DNA of 64,000 nt from NCBI GenBank assembly GCA_964444685.1, contig CAYUIG010000007.1, positions 30,778 through 94,777 of the forward strand. The letters are read 5' to 3'. Every line of letters starts with the position of its first letter. Within the stretch, counting starts at the first letter, position 1. The notes beneath the pieces are model-generated. The model made no database searches. It worked only from the letters and a program-made list of their open reading frames with translations, and was not told the DNA's origin. Positions 9,287 through 17,099 of the stretch are shown piece by piece. This DNA is from CAYUIG01 sp964444685. Lineage in GTDB: Bacteria; Gemmatimonadota; Gemmatimonadetes; Longimicrobiales; RSA9. The translations under genes and the position numbers were made by a program.

Positions 9287-10195
9287 GTGGAACCCGCGCC
9301 GCTGGATGTGGCCATCGCCGGCGGCGGCATGGCAGGGCTCGCGGCAGCACTCTGGCTCGCGCGCTACAACCGGCGCGTGCGCGTCTACGATGCGGGACCC
9401 GCGCGCAACGAATCCGCATGGGCCGTGCACGGCTACCCCGGCCTGCGCGATCCCGCACCCGCCGAACTGCTCGGTACGCTGCGCACCCAGGCACTCGAGG
9501 CCGGCGCCGAACTCGTCGAGGCCGAGGTGGTGCACGCCTCCGGTGAACTGGATTCCTTCACACTCACCACCGGCGACGGCGCCACCGCACGCGCGCGCCG
9601 TCTCGTCCTCGCCTACGGCATCCGCGACTACCTGCCCGACGTGCCCGGCCTGCGCGAGCACTACGGCCTGTCCGTCTTCCACTGTCCCGACTGCGATGGT
9701 CCATCCGCTACGGGACTGCGCATCGGTGTGATCGGCGCCGATCGCCACGCGGCACGGCTCGCGCTCTACCTGCTCACATGGACCGATCGCATCACCCTGC
9801 TGACGCGCGGCCGGCCCCTGCGCCTGCCGCGCAACGGCCGCGAAGTACTCGAGCGGCACGGCATCGACATCGTCAGCGACGAGATCACGCGCGTCGCGGG
9901 ATCCGGCCCGCGACTATCCGGCCTCGTCACGCGCAGCGGAGAGGTCGAAGTCGATGCGGTGTTCTTCCATCTCGGCTCCGAGCCGCGCTGCAACCTCGCG
10001 CGCCAGCTCGGCTGCCGCACGGACCGGCAGGGATACGCGCGTGTCGATGCAGGCCAGCAGACATCGGTGAAAGGCGTGCACGCGGCCGGCGACATCACAG
10101 GGCACCCACATCTCGCGGTCATCGCGGCGTCGGAAGGAATTCGTGCGGCGATGTCGATTCATCGCTCACTGCTGCCACAGGAGCGCAAAGTCTAG
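9287..10195 (+). CDS. Thioredoxin-reductase-like FAD-dependent oxidoreductase
   Basis: A 302-residue flavoprotein that starts with GTG immediately after the kinase stop codon. The N-terminal dinucleotide motif is VAIAGGGMAGLAAALWL, and the C-terminal FAD motif is GVHAAGDITGHPHLAVIAA. A central HCPDCDG supplies a CXXC pair in the position of the thioredoxin reductase CATC. The second nucleotide site reads IGVIGADRHAARLAL, which departs from the usual GGGXXAXE motif, so NADPH use is uncertain. It may reduce a small redox protein or belong to the ferredoxin-dependent or orphan group. Tight coupling to the kinase suggests a shared redox or signal role, which is inference. Confidence 0.8.
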   Translation: MEPAPLDVAIAGGGMAGLAAALWLARYNRRVRVYDAGPARNESAWAVHGYPGLRDPAPAELLGTLRTQALEAGAELVEAEVVHASGELDSFTLTTGDGATARARRLVLAYGIRDYLPDVPGLREHYGLSVFHCPDCDGPSATGLRIGVIGADRHAARLALYLLTWTDRITLLTRGRPLRLPRNGREVLERHGIDIVSDEITRVAGSGPRLSGLVTRSGEVEVDAVFFHLGSEPRCNLARQLGCRTDRQGYARVDAGQQTSVKGVHAAGDITGHPHLAVIAASEGIRAAMSIHRSLLPQERKV

Positions 10196-10372
10196 AAATG
10201 TTGCATATTTCCCCGTTTTCGGGCCGATGCGGGGGGCATGATCCACGTACTCCACCACCGACGCTGCGCGCTCGTAACGGCCGACGCCCGGCATACTTAG
10301 CGGCTGCGGCCCGTCTCATGCACGGCGCGGATTCGACGGCGTAGCGAACGATTCGTCGAGGATCTGGAGGGC

Positions 10373-11326
10373 ATGGAGCCGGAATCGACCGTCGCGGTAG
10401 TCGTCGTGAACTATCGCACTCGTGATCTTCTGCGCACGTGTCTCGAGTCCATCCGCACGCACGCTGCGGATACGCACGTCATCGTAGTCGACAACGCATC
10501 GGATGATGGCAGCGCGGCCATGGTCCGCGAAGAGTTCCCCGAGGTCCAACTCATCGCGAACTCCCAGAACGTGGGCTACGGCGCTGCGGCGAACCGCGCG
10601 ATCGCGGCAACGCGCTCGCGTTACGTCCTGCTGCTGAACGGCGATACCGAGTTGCAGCCGGACACCGTGTCCGCACTCGCGACCTACATGGGTGCGAACC
10701 CGCGCGCTGGACTCGCGGGCCCGCGCCTCACATATCCCGATGGCACGGCGCAGGTATCGGCGTATCCCTTCCCCGGCACCATCGGCTGGCTGCTCGAGAA
10801 CGAGCCGCTGCTGCCGATCTACCGCCGCACGCCCGCGGCGCGCCGTAACAGCGTGGGCTTTCGCGCTGAAGCTGGGCCGCGCCGCGTACCATGGGTGCTC
10901 GGTGCTGCGCTCATGATCCGGAGACAGGCGTTCGATGCCGTCGGCGGCTTCGACGGGGGCTTCTTCATGTACTTCGAGGAGGTCGACCTTGCGCGCCGGC
11001 TCGAGCGGATGGACTGGGAAATCCACTTTGCGCCCGTGACCACGGTCCGGCACGTCGGCGGCGCGAGCACATCGCAGCTTCGTTTCCCCATGCTCGTGCG
11101 CCACTTCCAGAGCACACTGCTTTACTACCGCAGGCACTCGTCATTCCCGGGCTATCTCTTCTGGCAGTTCCTCATGCGTGTGAAGGCCGCCGCGCTGCTC
11201 GTGCGTGACGGCGCGCGCCTCATCTTCGAGCGCGACAGCGAGCGCCGCGAGCTCCTGACCGAACAGGTCCGAGCGTGGGCGGCGCGCCTGTCGTTCAACG
11301 GGAAGGGATCCTCCCCGCTGGTCTAG
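10373..11326 (+). CDS. Family 2 glycosyltransferase (rhamnosyltransferase-like)
   Basis: A 317-residue GT-A glycosyltransferase. The N-terminus VAVVVVNYRTRDLL begins the Rossmann-like fold. DNASDDGS and LLLNGDTELQPD give the nucleotide-sugar and metal-binding acidic motifs, and FFMYFEEVDLARRL is the conserved EEVDL motif of WbbL-like enzymes. These transfer sugars such as rhamnose to cell-surface polysaccharides at the cytoplasmic membrane face. A GGAGGG lies close to the ATG at 10373. It ends in a 4-nt convergent overlap with the TadG-like gene on the other strand. There is no polysaccharide cluster nearby. Confidence 0.88.
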   Translation: MEPESTVAVVVVNYRTRDLLRTCLESIRTHAADTHVIVVDNASDDGSAAMVREEFPEVQLIANSQNVGYGAAANRAIAATRSRYVLLLNGDTELQPDTVSALATYMGANPRAGLAGPRLTYPDGTAQVSAYPFPGTIGWLLENEPLLPIYRRTPAARRNSVGFRAEAGPRRVPWVLGAALMIRRQAFDAVGGFDGGFFMYFEEVDLARRLERMDWEIHFAPVTTVRHVGGASTSQLRFPMLVRHFQSTLLYYRRHSSFPGYLFWQFLMRVKAAALLVRDGARLIFERDSERRELLTEQVRAWAARLSFNGKGSSPLV

Positions 11327-12540
11327 ATGGACAGGCGGACGAGCAGGTCCTGGGCGACGGCCTGGAAGACCGCCTGCAGGGCGCCCGGCGTCGACGCGAC
11401 GTAGAGCTTGCCCTGCGGCTGGTTCGGATCGACCACGCCGTTCTCATTGGCGATCTGCCGCAGATAGCCAAGGTCGGGCGTGAGCAGCGGGTTGCCCGCG
11501 GACGGATTGCCCAGCGCGATCGTGTAGACATAGATGCCGGCCGAACGGATCTGGTTCGCGATCGTCAGGCCGTACTGCCGGGAAAGGGCGCGAACCTGTG
11601 CCTCGGTGTAGCTCGTCGACCCGCCCGGCGGCGTGCACACGACGACGCCGGAGCAGCCGCTCGGGTTCGCCGACGACGTCATCGGCAGGAAGTCGGGATT
11701 GTTGAAGTAGCCGTGCAGGTTGTTGCCCGTCACGAATACCGCCAGGACGCGGTCGCTATTGTTGATGTTGCCGCGGAACGCGGTCGGCCGCCCGTCCGTG
11801 AAGAAGACGACGACCTTCGACGCGGCCGCGCGCGCCGCACCGCTCTGGAGCTGGTCCAGCGCTAGCCGCAGGCCCTCCCCCGTGTTCGTGTCCCCCACCG
11901 AGTTCATGGTGTTGATCTGCTGCGTGACGGGGACGCGGAAGAAATGGTTCAGGAAGAAGTCGTGGTTGGCCCGGATCTGGAACGACACCAGGCCCATCTT
12001 GTCCAGGTTGTCATCGAAGAACTGGACGAACGAACCCGCGGCCTGCTGGAGCGGCACCCACGCGCCCTGCTGCGCGAGCGAACCGGAGCGGTCCAGCACC
12101 AGCACCAGATCCAGCGGCGGAACGGACGCCTGCGCATTCGAGCGCACCATGACGTCGGTGCGGCCGAACACTCGCATGAACAGGGTCGGAATCGTCCGCT
12201 GCGCCGACATGGTCAGGGTCTGCTCGCCATCCGGCGAGGTGCCGAAGGCGATCGACATCGAAATCCCCTGGAACCCGGGGGCGACGCCGTTCGCCGCAGC
12301 GACTGCGTAGGCCTCCTGCTCCGCGAGCACCTGCCCCTGACGCAGCGCGCGCGCACCCGCCAGCGTGGCCGCGTCGACGGCACGTGACAGCTGGAGTCGG
12401 GCGATCATCGCACGCCCCGTGTCGATCGCGAGCCCCGTAGCGCCCAGCAGGGGCACCAGCGAAACCGCGATGAGCGCCAGCACGCCGGCCTTCTCCTCGG
12501 CCGCGAACCGGCGCAGCAGACGTCGCAGCGTACCACGCAT
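11323..12540 (-). CDS. TadG-like pilus assembly protein with VWA domain
   Basis: A 405-residue protein. One N-terminal membrane segment (VLALIAVSLVPLLGATGLAID) precedes the Tad pseudopilin-type region AVDAATLAGARAL. A von Willebrand A domain follows, with the MIDAS core LVLDRSGSL and a later FFTDGRP. This matches TadG-type proteins of Flp/Tad pili, which cross the inner membrane and expose a VWA domain outside. ATG 12540 is preferred because GAGGTG precedes it closely; GTG 12546 is an alternative. It follows two TadE-like genes with a gap of a few bases, so the three form one operon. No TadA/B/C motor genes are in the window. Confidence 0.82.
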   Translation of the reverse strand: MRGTLRRLLRRFAAEEKAGVLALIAVSLVPLLGATGLAIDTGRAMIARLQLSRAVDAATLAGARALRQGQVLAEQEAYAVAAANGVAPGFQGISMSIAFGTSPDGEQTLTMSAQRTIPTLFMRVFGRTDVMVRSNAQASVPPLDLVLVLDRSGSLAQQGAWVPLQQAAGSFVQFFDDNLDKMGLVSFQIRANHDFFLNHFFRVPVTQQINTMNSVGDTNTGEGLRLALDQLQSGAARAAASKVVVFFTDGRPTAFRGNINNSDRVLAVFVTGNNLHGYFNNPDFLPMTSSANPSGCSGVVVCTPPGGSTSYTEAQVRALSRQYGLTIANQIRSAGIYVYTIALGNPSAGNPLLTPDLGYLRQIANENGVVDPNQPQGKLYVASTPGALQAVFQAVAQDLLVRLSI

Positions 12541-12547
12541 GGTCACC

Positions 12548-13039
12548 TCAGAACACCGCTCGGTTGTACAGCGTATCGGGGAACGCCACGCCGATCAGTG
12601 TCTTGAGGGGCGTGATGGCCTGGTATCGGTAGAACACTTCCACCACGTAGTGCGACCGGTTGTCGATCAGACCCAGACTGTCGAGCGGTGCCGCCCGCTG
12701 TCCCACATTGCCGATCCTGCTATGCCCCATGTACCCCGACGTCGCAGTCTGCATCGTCACCTGCGGTACACCCCCCGTCACCGTAACCTGGGATGCGATC
12801 ACACCACCGAGCGACGACAGTCGGATGTCCGCACCGTTGCCCGTGACCACCGTGAGCACCGTGTCCAGCGGTGTGCCGCGCGCGGCGATGTTCGCACCCT
12901 CGCGGCTCAGCCCCGTGACTGCATGCGTCGCATCGATGACGCGACCGAACTCGATCACCGCCATCGCGAGGATCAGCACGATCGGCGCGGCCACCGCAAA
13001 CTCCGCCAGCGCCTGCCCTCTGCGCGCCCGCAGCCGCAT
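12548..13039 (-). CDS. TadE-like pseudopilin
   Basis: A 163-residue protein with the TadE-like N-terminus RRGQALAEFAVAAPIVLILA, a Gly-Gln-x-x-x-Glu-Phe core leading into one membrane helix. The remainder is a short periplasmic domain with no named motif. ATG 13039 is chosen because it sits one base after the upstream gene's stop, suggesting coupling; an ATG at 13054 would add five residues and overlap that gene. TadE-family proteins are processed by a prepilin peptidase and help Flp pilus assembly. Confidence 0.78.
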   Translation of the reverse strand: MRLRARRGQALAEFAVAAPIVLILAMAVIEFGRVIDATHAVTGLSREGANIAARGTPLDTVLTVVTGNGADIRLSSLGGVIASQVTVTGGVPQVTMQTATSGYMGHSRIGNVGQRAAPLDSLGLIDNRSHYVVEVFYRYQAITPLKTLIGVAFPDTLYNRAVF

Positions 13040-13040
13040 C

Positions 13041-13484
13041 CTAGAACGGCTCATTCTTCATCGTGCTCGAGGTCTGGATGCGCAGCGACCCGCGATTGCC
13101 GAGCAGCGGCATGATGAACTTGAAGTCATATTCCACGCCGACCTGCACAAGCGCGCCCGGCGCACCCCCGTTCGCCGGGTTCAGGTAAATGAGCGACGGA
13201 TCGATGTCCAGGTGCGGCGCACCCCTGACGATCATCTGCTGGATCGACACAGTCCGCGACATCGGGGCGCCCGTCGAATCCGGCAGCACGTTCCCCGTCA
13301 CCGCGAACCGCGCCGCCTCCTGCACCGTGTGGCGCAGGCTGATCTTCGTCATGTACAGTCGGCCAAACTCGATGATGCCGAACAGGAGCATGAACAGCAC
13401 GGGAACGAGCAGGGCGAACTCCACGAGGCCCTGCCCGGGCCGGAGGACCCTGCCTGCCCTGCTCCGCTGATGCGCGCGCCGCAT
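13041..13484 (-). CDS. TadE-like pseudopilin, first gene of the pilus operon
   Basis: A 147-residue protein starting MRRAHQRSRAGRVLRPGQ, followed by GLVEFALLVPVLFMLLFGI and an IEFGR motif. This is the TadE signature, with a Glu at position five of the hydrophobic stretch. ATG 13484 is chosen because translation further upstream gives a polar, low-complexity extension. It is paralogous to the next gene. The C-terminal half is a small exported domain. No strong ribosome site is visible, although the upstream region may be structured. Confidence 0.78.
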   Translation of the reverse strand: MRRAHQRSRAGRVLRPGQGLVEFALLVPVLFMLLFGIIEFGRLYMTKISLRHTVQEAARFAVTGNVLPDSTGAPMSRTVSIQQMIVRGAPHLDIDPSLIYLNPANGGAPGALVQVGVEYDFKFIMPLLGNRGSLRIQTSSTMKNEPF

Positions 13485-13787
13485 TCGTTCGCTGTTCGTT
13501 GGGACCCGATGGTGGTCTGACGGCCGATCTTTGCCGGTTTCCCGACCGTACGTGGAGGGAGCGCCCGATGCAAGGAGTGCTCCGCACCCCGACACCGGTC
13601 AGCCCAAGCCTACGTACAGGCCGCGCAATGGACTACAGGCGTTTTCCGCGCGCCGCGTGGCGCCCCCGCTGTGGCTTCGAGTCTACAATGTAGCGGGACC
13701 GCACCGCCCTTTTGAACGCGTTGGGACGCGGCCTTGTGGCAGTCCGCCCCACCGCGACCGCGGCGGGCGGATAACTGGTACGGCGGC
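13485..13787. other. Intergenic region upstream of tadE and downstream of ku
   Basis: This 303-nt stretch has no convincing coding frame. It must contain the promoter of the minus-strand pilus operon. On the minus strand, about 50-60 nt before the first pilus ATG, a GTCGG-GAAA-CCGGC hairpin with a GNRA loop maps to 13533-13546 and is flanked by GGTC/GACC segments that could close a larger stem. Near 13749-13775 a GC-rich inverted repeat could end ku transcription, but it lacks a T tract. No known riboswitch consensus fits fully. Confidence 0.5.
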
Positions 13788-14771
13788 TCAGGCGCTCCGG
13801 CGGATGGCCCGCATGAGCTCTTCCTTGCTCATCCGGCTGCGACCCGGAATGTCGAGCTCCTTCGCGCGCTCGTAGAGCTCGTCGCGGCTGAGGTCGTCGA
13901 GGTCGCCGTCCCTGGAGGGTGCCCGCTTCGCCGGTCGCCGGCCACTGCCGCCGGCGGCGGCCATGCTGCGCTTCAGCACCTCCATGAGGTCGATGACGCC
14001 CTCCTCGAGGTCGGCCTCTTCCTCGACCTCGACCTCCGTTACGTCCTGGCCGGCGGCGAGCTTCTCCTGGACCAGAGCCAGCAGTCGGTCGCCGTACGGA
14101 TCCTGCATCTCATCCAGATCCAGCTCGTCCTCGCTGAGCTGGCGAATCACCTTCTCCATCTTCTTCACGGTAGCGGACCGGACCCGCTCGGGTTCCGGCA
14201 GTCCGATGGTGCCGGGGACGCGCACCTCGTCGGGGAAGCGGAGCGTTTCCGCACGCAGGATCCCGTCCTCGGCAATGATGGCCACGAGGTATTCCTTGTC
14301 GCGCATCACGAAGGTGGCGATGCCGGCACGCTTCTCGTTCTCCATCGTCTCCGCGAGGAGGCGGTACGCCTTCGTGGATCCGCCGGCGGGCGTCAGGAAG
14401 TAGGCACGCACAAAGAGGAGCGGGTCGATCTGGTCCTCGGGGACGAACATGCGCAGGTCGATGTCGCGCGACTTGCGCGGTTCGAGTGCCTCGAGCTCCT
14501 CATCCGTCACGACGACCACGGAGCCGTCGTCCAGCTCGTAGCCGCGCACGATGTCGTCCCAGTCCAGCTCCTTGCCGTCCTTGCTGCAGAAGTAGCGTCG
14601 CGAGAGCGGCGTCCCGTCTTCATCGAGCATGCGCAGCGACACGGAGCTGCTGCGTACGGCCGGGAACAGGTTCACCGGGACGGAAACGAGCCCGAACGTG
14701 ACCGTTCCGGACCAGAACGCGCGGACTGCGCCGTCTTCCTCGGGTCGCGCCCCGTTCTTCTCAGGCGGCAC
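13788..14771 (-). CDS. ku: Ku-family DNA end-binding protein with C-terminal SAP/Rho-N-like extension
   Basis: A 327-residue protein. The Ku core opens with VRAFWSGTVTFGLVSVPVNL and continues through SRRYFCSKDGKEL, matching bacterial Ku, the dimeric ring that binds double-strand ends for non-homologous end joining. An acidic linker (VEVEEEADLEEG) precedes a C-terminal helical module, DLSRDELYERAKELDI...MSKEELMRAIRR, of SAP/Rho-N type, a likely DNA contact. GTG 14771 is the only good start before the core and overlaps the upstream ku by 11 nt. No LigD is visible here. Two adjacent Ku genes suggest a heteromer or divided roles. Confidence 0.92.
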   Translation of the reverse strand: MPPEKNGARPEEDGAVRAFWSGTVTFGLVSVPVNLFPAVRSSSVSLRMLDEDGTPLSRRYFCSKDGKELDWDDIVRGYELDDGSVVVVTDEELEALEPRKSRDIDLRMFVPEDQIDPLLFVRAYFLTPAGGSTKAYRLLAETMENEKRAGIATFVMRDKEYLVAIIAEDGILRAETLRFPDEVRVPGTIGLPEPERVRSATVKKMEKVIRQLSEDELDLDEMQDPYGDRLLALVQEKLAAGQDVTEVEVEEEADLEEGVIDLMEVLKRSMAAAGGSGRRPAKRAPSRDGDLDDLSRDELYERAKELDIPGRSRMSKEELMRAIRRSA

Positions 14772-15552
14772 TGCGCTTCCCCTTCTTCGCGCTCGCGATG
14801 CTCTTCTCGAGCACCTTCGCGAGCGATTCGTCCGACGGTCCCTTCGGCTTGTACTTCTCGAGCTTGATGGTCTTCCCCTCCGCCTTCGTCTGCACGAACT
14901 CCAGTACGCGCTCGCGGTACTCGTCGCGGAACGCGGCCGGGTCGAAGTCATCCGAGAGTGCATCGACGAGCTGGCGCGCCATGCGTACCTCGCGCTCGTC
15001 CGGCTTGCGGCCGCCCGGCGGCTCGAGCGCGGACGCGGGCACGACTTCGTCGGCGTGGCGGAGCGACGCGAGCAGCAGGTAGTCGCCCTCGGCGCGCAGC
15101 GCGCCCACATAGGGCTTCTTGCGCATTACCCAGCGCGCCACGCCCTCCATGCCGGTGTCAGCCAGGGCACGAGCGAGCGCGAAATATTCGGCCGCGTCGT
15201 CACCATCCGGCCCGAGCCAGTACGGCCGCTCGTACCACGGATGGCTGATCAGCGACGCGTCGACGAAACGGGTGATCGTGATGTCGCGCGACGGTTCCGG
15301 CTCGAGTTCGGCGAGTTCTGGGTCGCTCAACTGCACGAACACGCCGCGCTCCGCTTCGAACCCCCGCCGCACCTTGTCGCTCGGCACGACTTTGCCCGTG
15401 TTCGGATTCACCATCTCCTGCTTCACGGGCGCCTTGTCCTTCGCGTGCAGCAGTCGGAAATGCACGCCGCGATCCTCCACGGCGGAGTAGAGCTTCACCG
15501 GCAGCTCCACATCCGCCATGCGGATCACGCCCTTCCAGATCGCGCGCGCCAT
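14761..15552 (-). CDS. ku: Ku-family DNA end-binding protein, second copy
   Basis: A 263-residue protein starting MARAIWKGVIRMADVELPVK, the usual Ku beginning. Characteristic segments follow, such as HFRLLHAKDKAPVKQ and PSDKVRRGFEAERG. The C-terminus is a short basic tail (SIASAKKGKRSAA), unlike the acidic linker and SAP-like module of its neighbour. The lysine-rich tail is the part that recruits ligase or extends DNA contact in other bacterial Ku proteins. The start overlaps the DUF2188 stop by one base (TGATG), showing tight coupling. It should bind DNA ends, alone or with the neighbouring Ku. Confidence 0.93.
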   Translation of the reverse strand: MARAIWKGVIRMADVELPVKLYSAVEDRGVHFRLLHAKDKAPVKQEMVNPNTGKVVPSDKVRRGFEAERGVFVQLSDPELAELEPEPSRDITITRFVDASLISHPWYERPYWLGPDGDDAAEYFALARALADTGMEGVARWVMRKKPYVGALRAEGDYLLLASLRHADEVVPASALEPPGGRKPDEREVRMARQLVDALSDDFDPAAFRDEYRERVLEFVQTKAEGKTIKLEKYKPKGPSDESLAKVLEKSIASAKKGKRSAA

Positions 15553-15761
15553 CAGCGTCCCGGATCGCGCAGCACCACGACCGCGTCCGCGTCGCCGCCG
15601 CGCAGCTCTTCCGCGCGCTGCATCGCCTCGCCTCGCGACGTGCAAAGCAGCTCGTGCCGGCTGCCGCGCCGACGCACCACCCAGGCGCCGCGGTACGGCT
15701 CGACTTCGTATTCGACCGATCGCGGTCCGCGTTGCGTCACCGCATCCGGTTTCATGATCAT
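15552..15761 (-). CDS. Small DUF2188-like protein
   Basis: A 69-residue protein beginning MIMKPDAVTQRGPRSVEYEV. The central WVVRRRGSRHELLCTSRGEA and the following AMQRAEEL resemble DUF2188 proteins, which have a short beta hairpin with a conserved Trp and a following helix and are often found with DNA-repair or stress genes. The start has a GGAGGGG ribosome site and overlaps the transglycosylase stop by 4 nt. Its molecular role is unknown. Position between a wall enzyme and two Ku genes suggests co-expression with repair genes. Confidence 0.7.
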   Translation of the reverse strand: MIMKPDAVTQRGPRSVEYEVEPYRGAWVVRRRGSRHELLCTSRGEAMQRAEELRGGDADAVVVLRDPGR

Positions 15762-16477
15762 ATCGGCCCCTCCGTCCGCTTGCGCGGCTCGTCGTCCTTC
15801 AGCCATGCCAGCACCGATGCCCGCCCCGCCCGCTGGAACACCCACTCCGGGTAGGCGTGGCAGTTCGGCGTGTTCGTTCCATTCACACAGCCGTTGTAGC
15901 GAAGCAGCGCGCGCTCCACATCGCCGCCCGCGCGCTCCAGATAGTCCGCAAAGATCGCGGCCCCGTGACAGATGTTCGCCGCGATGTCCTCGAGGCGCGG
16001 CTCGCAGCCCGGCCACTGCCCCGCGTGCAGCGGCATCACCTGCATGAGACCGACTGCACCCACGGGACTGCGCGCCGACGGATCGAGCCACGGATTCTCC
16101 ACCAGCAGGAGCGCGAGCAGCAGCCGTGGCTCGAGGCCCGTCTTCCGTCCTTCCCGTACCAGCGATACCGCTACCTGCCGCGCGAGCCGGGGGTCATCGC
16201 GATAGCTCAGCAGCGTCCGCTCCAGCGGGGCGACATCTCGCGCGTACAGCGCCTCGACCGCCGACCAGTGCTGCGCCACGAGCTGCGCCCGTGCGCCAAG
16301 CGCCGTCACCGGGCCGGTCCGCTCCCCAACGGGCTCGGGCGCCGGCGGCGAGAGCACCGAACAGGTCGCGGCCAGGACCGCCAGCGCAGCGGCCGGCACG
16401 GCGGCTCGCAGCGGTCGCCGGACAGGCGCAGCCACGACGCTCAGCAGCGCGAACAGGTAGCGATAGTCGGCCCTCAT
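15758..16477 (-). CDS. Lytic transglycosylase (SLT domain)
   Basis: A 239-residue protein with an N-terminal membrane/signal segment (AAVPAALAVLAATC region; the Cys may be a lipidation site). The C-terminal ~120 residues carry the SLT fold: LLLALLLVENPWLDPSARS with the catalytic Glu, SPVGAVGLMQVMPLHAG, NICHGAAIFADYL and ALLRYNGCVNG. It cleaves peptidoglycan glycan strands to anhydro ends in the periplasm. ATG 16477 is chosen because a GGCGAGGGA lies upstream and the extension before it is low-complexity. It is the first gene of an operon that continues into the two ku genes, an unusual partnership. Confidence 0.85.
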   Translation of the reverse strand: MRADYRYLFALLSVVAAPVRRPLRAAVPAAALAVLAATCSVLSPPAPEPVGERTGPVTALGARAQLVAQHWSAVEALYARDVAPLERTLLSYRDDPRLARQVAVSLVREGRKTGLEPRLLLALLLVENPWLDPSARSPVGAVGLMQVMPLHAGQWPGCEPRLEDIAANICHGAAIFADYLERAGGDVERALLRYNGCVNGTNTPNCHAYPEWVFQRAGRASVLAWLKDDEPRKRTEGPI

Positions 16478-16689
16478 GTCCCTCGCCGGGGTGCAACCTC
16501 CGTTCCCCAGCATGCAATTTGTTGCGGGGCAATGACATGGCTGGATGGGTCGAGTTGTCGGGCGGGGTCCTGGATGGTGTCGGACGGCCGCCGTGCTGGA
16601 GGGGCGGGTACGGCGCTGTCGGACGGGCGCGGCGGATGTGTGGGCCGGCAACGGTGCGGCCAGGCCGCCGACTTCCCAAACCGAGCTGG

Positions 16690-16895
16690 CGCTTGTTGGA
16701 GATCGGTCGCCAGGCATTCAGTTCGAGCGGGCAGGCCCCAGGCACTCAGTTCGAACGGGCGGGCCAACTTCCCAAACTGTGCTGCTCGGTTGGCGCTCGT
16801 TGGAGCTCGGTCGCCAGGCACTCAGGGCGAGCGGGCGGGCCCCAGGCACTCAGTTCGAACGGGCGGGCCAACTTCCCAAACTGTGCTGCTCGGTT
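16690..16895. repeat. Tandem duplication of a 103-nt unit
   Basis: Two copies start at 16690 and 16793, beginning gcgcttgttggagatcggtc and gcgctcgttggagctcggtc. Each continues with caggca(t/c)tcag and ends with cccaaactgtgctgctcggt. Differences are single substitutions, so the duplication is recent or homogenised. Within each unit the segment caggcactcagttcgaacgg itself appears in a second, diverged copy, giving a roughly half-unit sub-repeat. No hairpin or open frame gives it an obvious role. Confidence 0.8.
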
Positions 16896-17099
16896 GGGAC
16901 TCCTGGAAGTTGACCGCCGTGGCGCGGCACAACTTCCTGCGGGTCGGCTCAGCAGCGCCGGTGCGCGGGAAGTTTGCCGCTCCAGGAGCGCCCAACTTCC
17001 CAGAGTCCCATGCGAGTATCGCGGATCTGGAAGTTCGCCCACTCGCGAGCGGCCCTTGCGGCGCTTATTCGCTGCAAGCACGTCACTCGAAGGGGCGCC

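Noticed and set aside
13485..13600. c-di-GMP-I riboswitch upstream of tadE
   Set aside because: A GNRA hairpin and GCAAAG are present, but the GGCAAACC half and the second stem with its receptor are missing.
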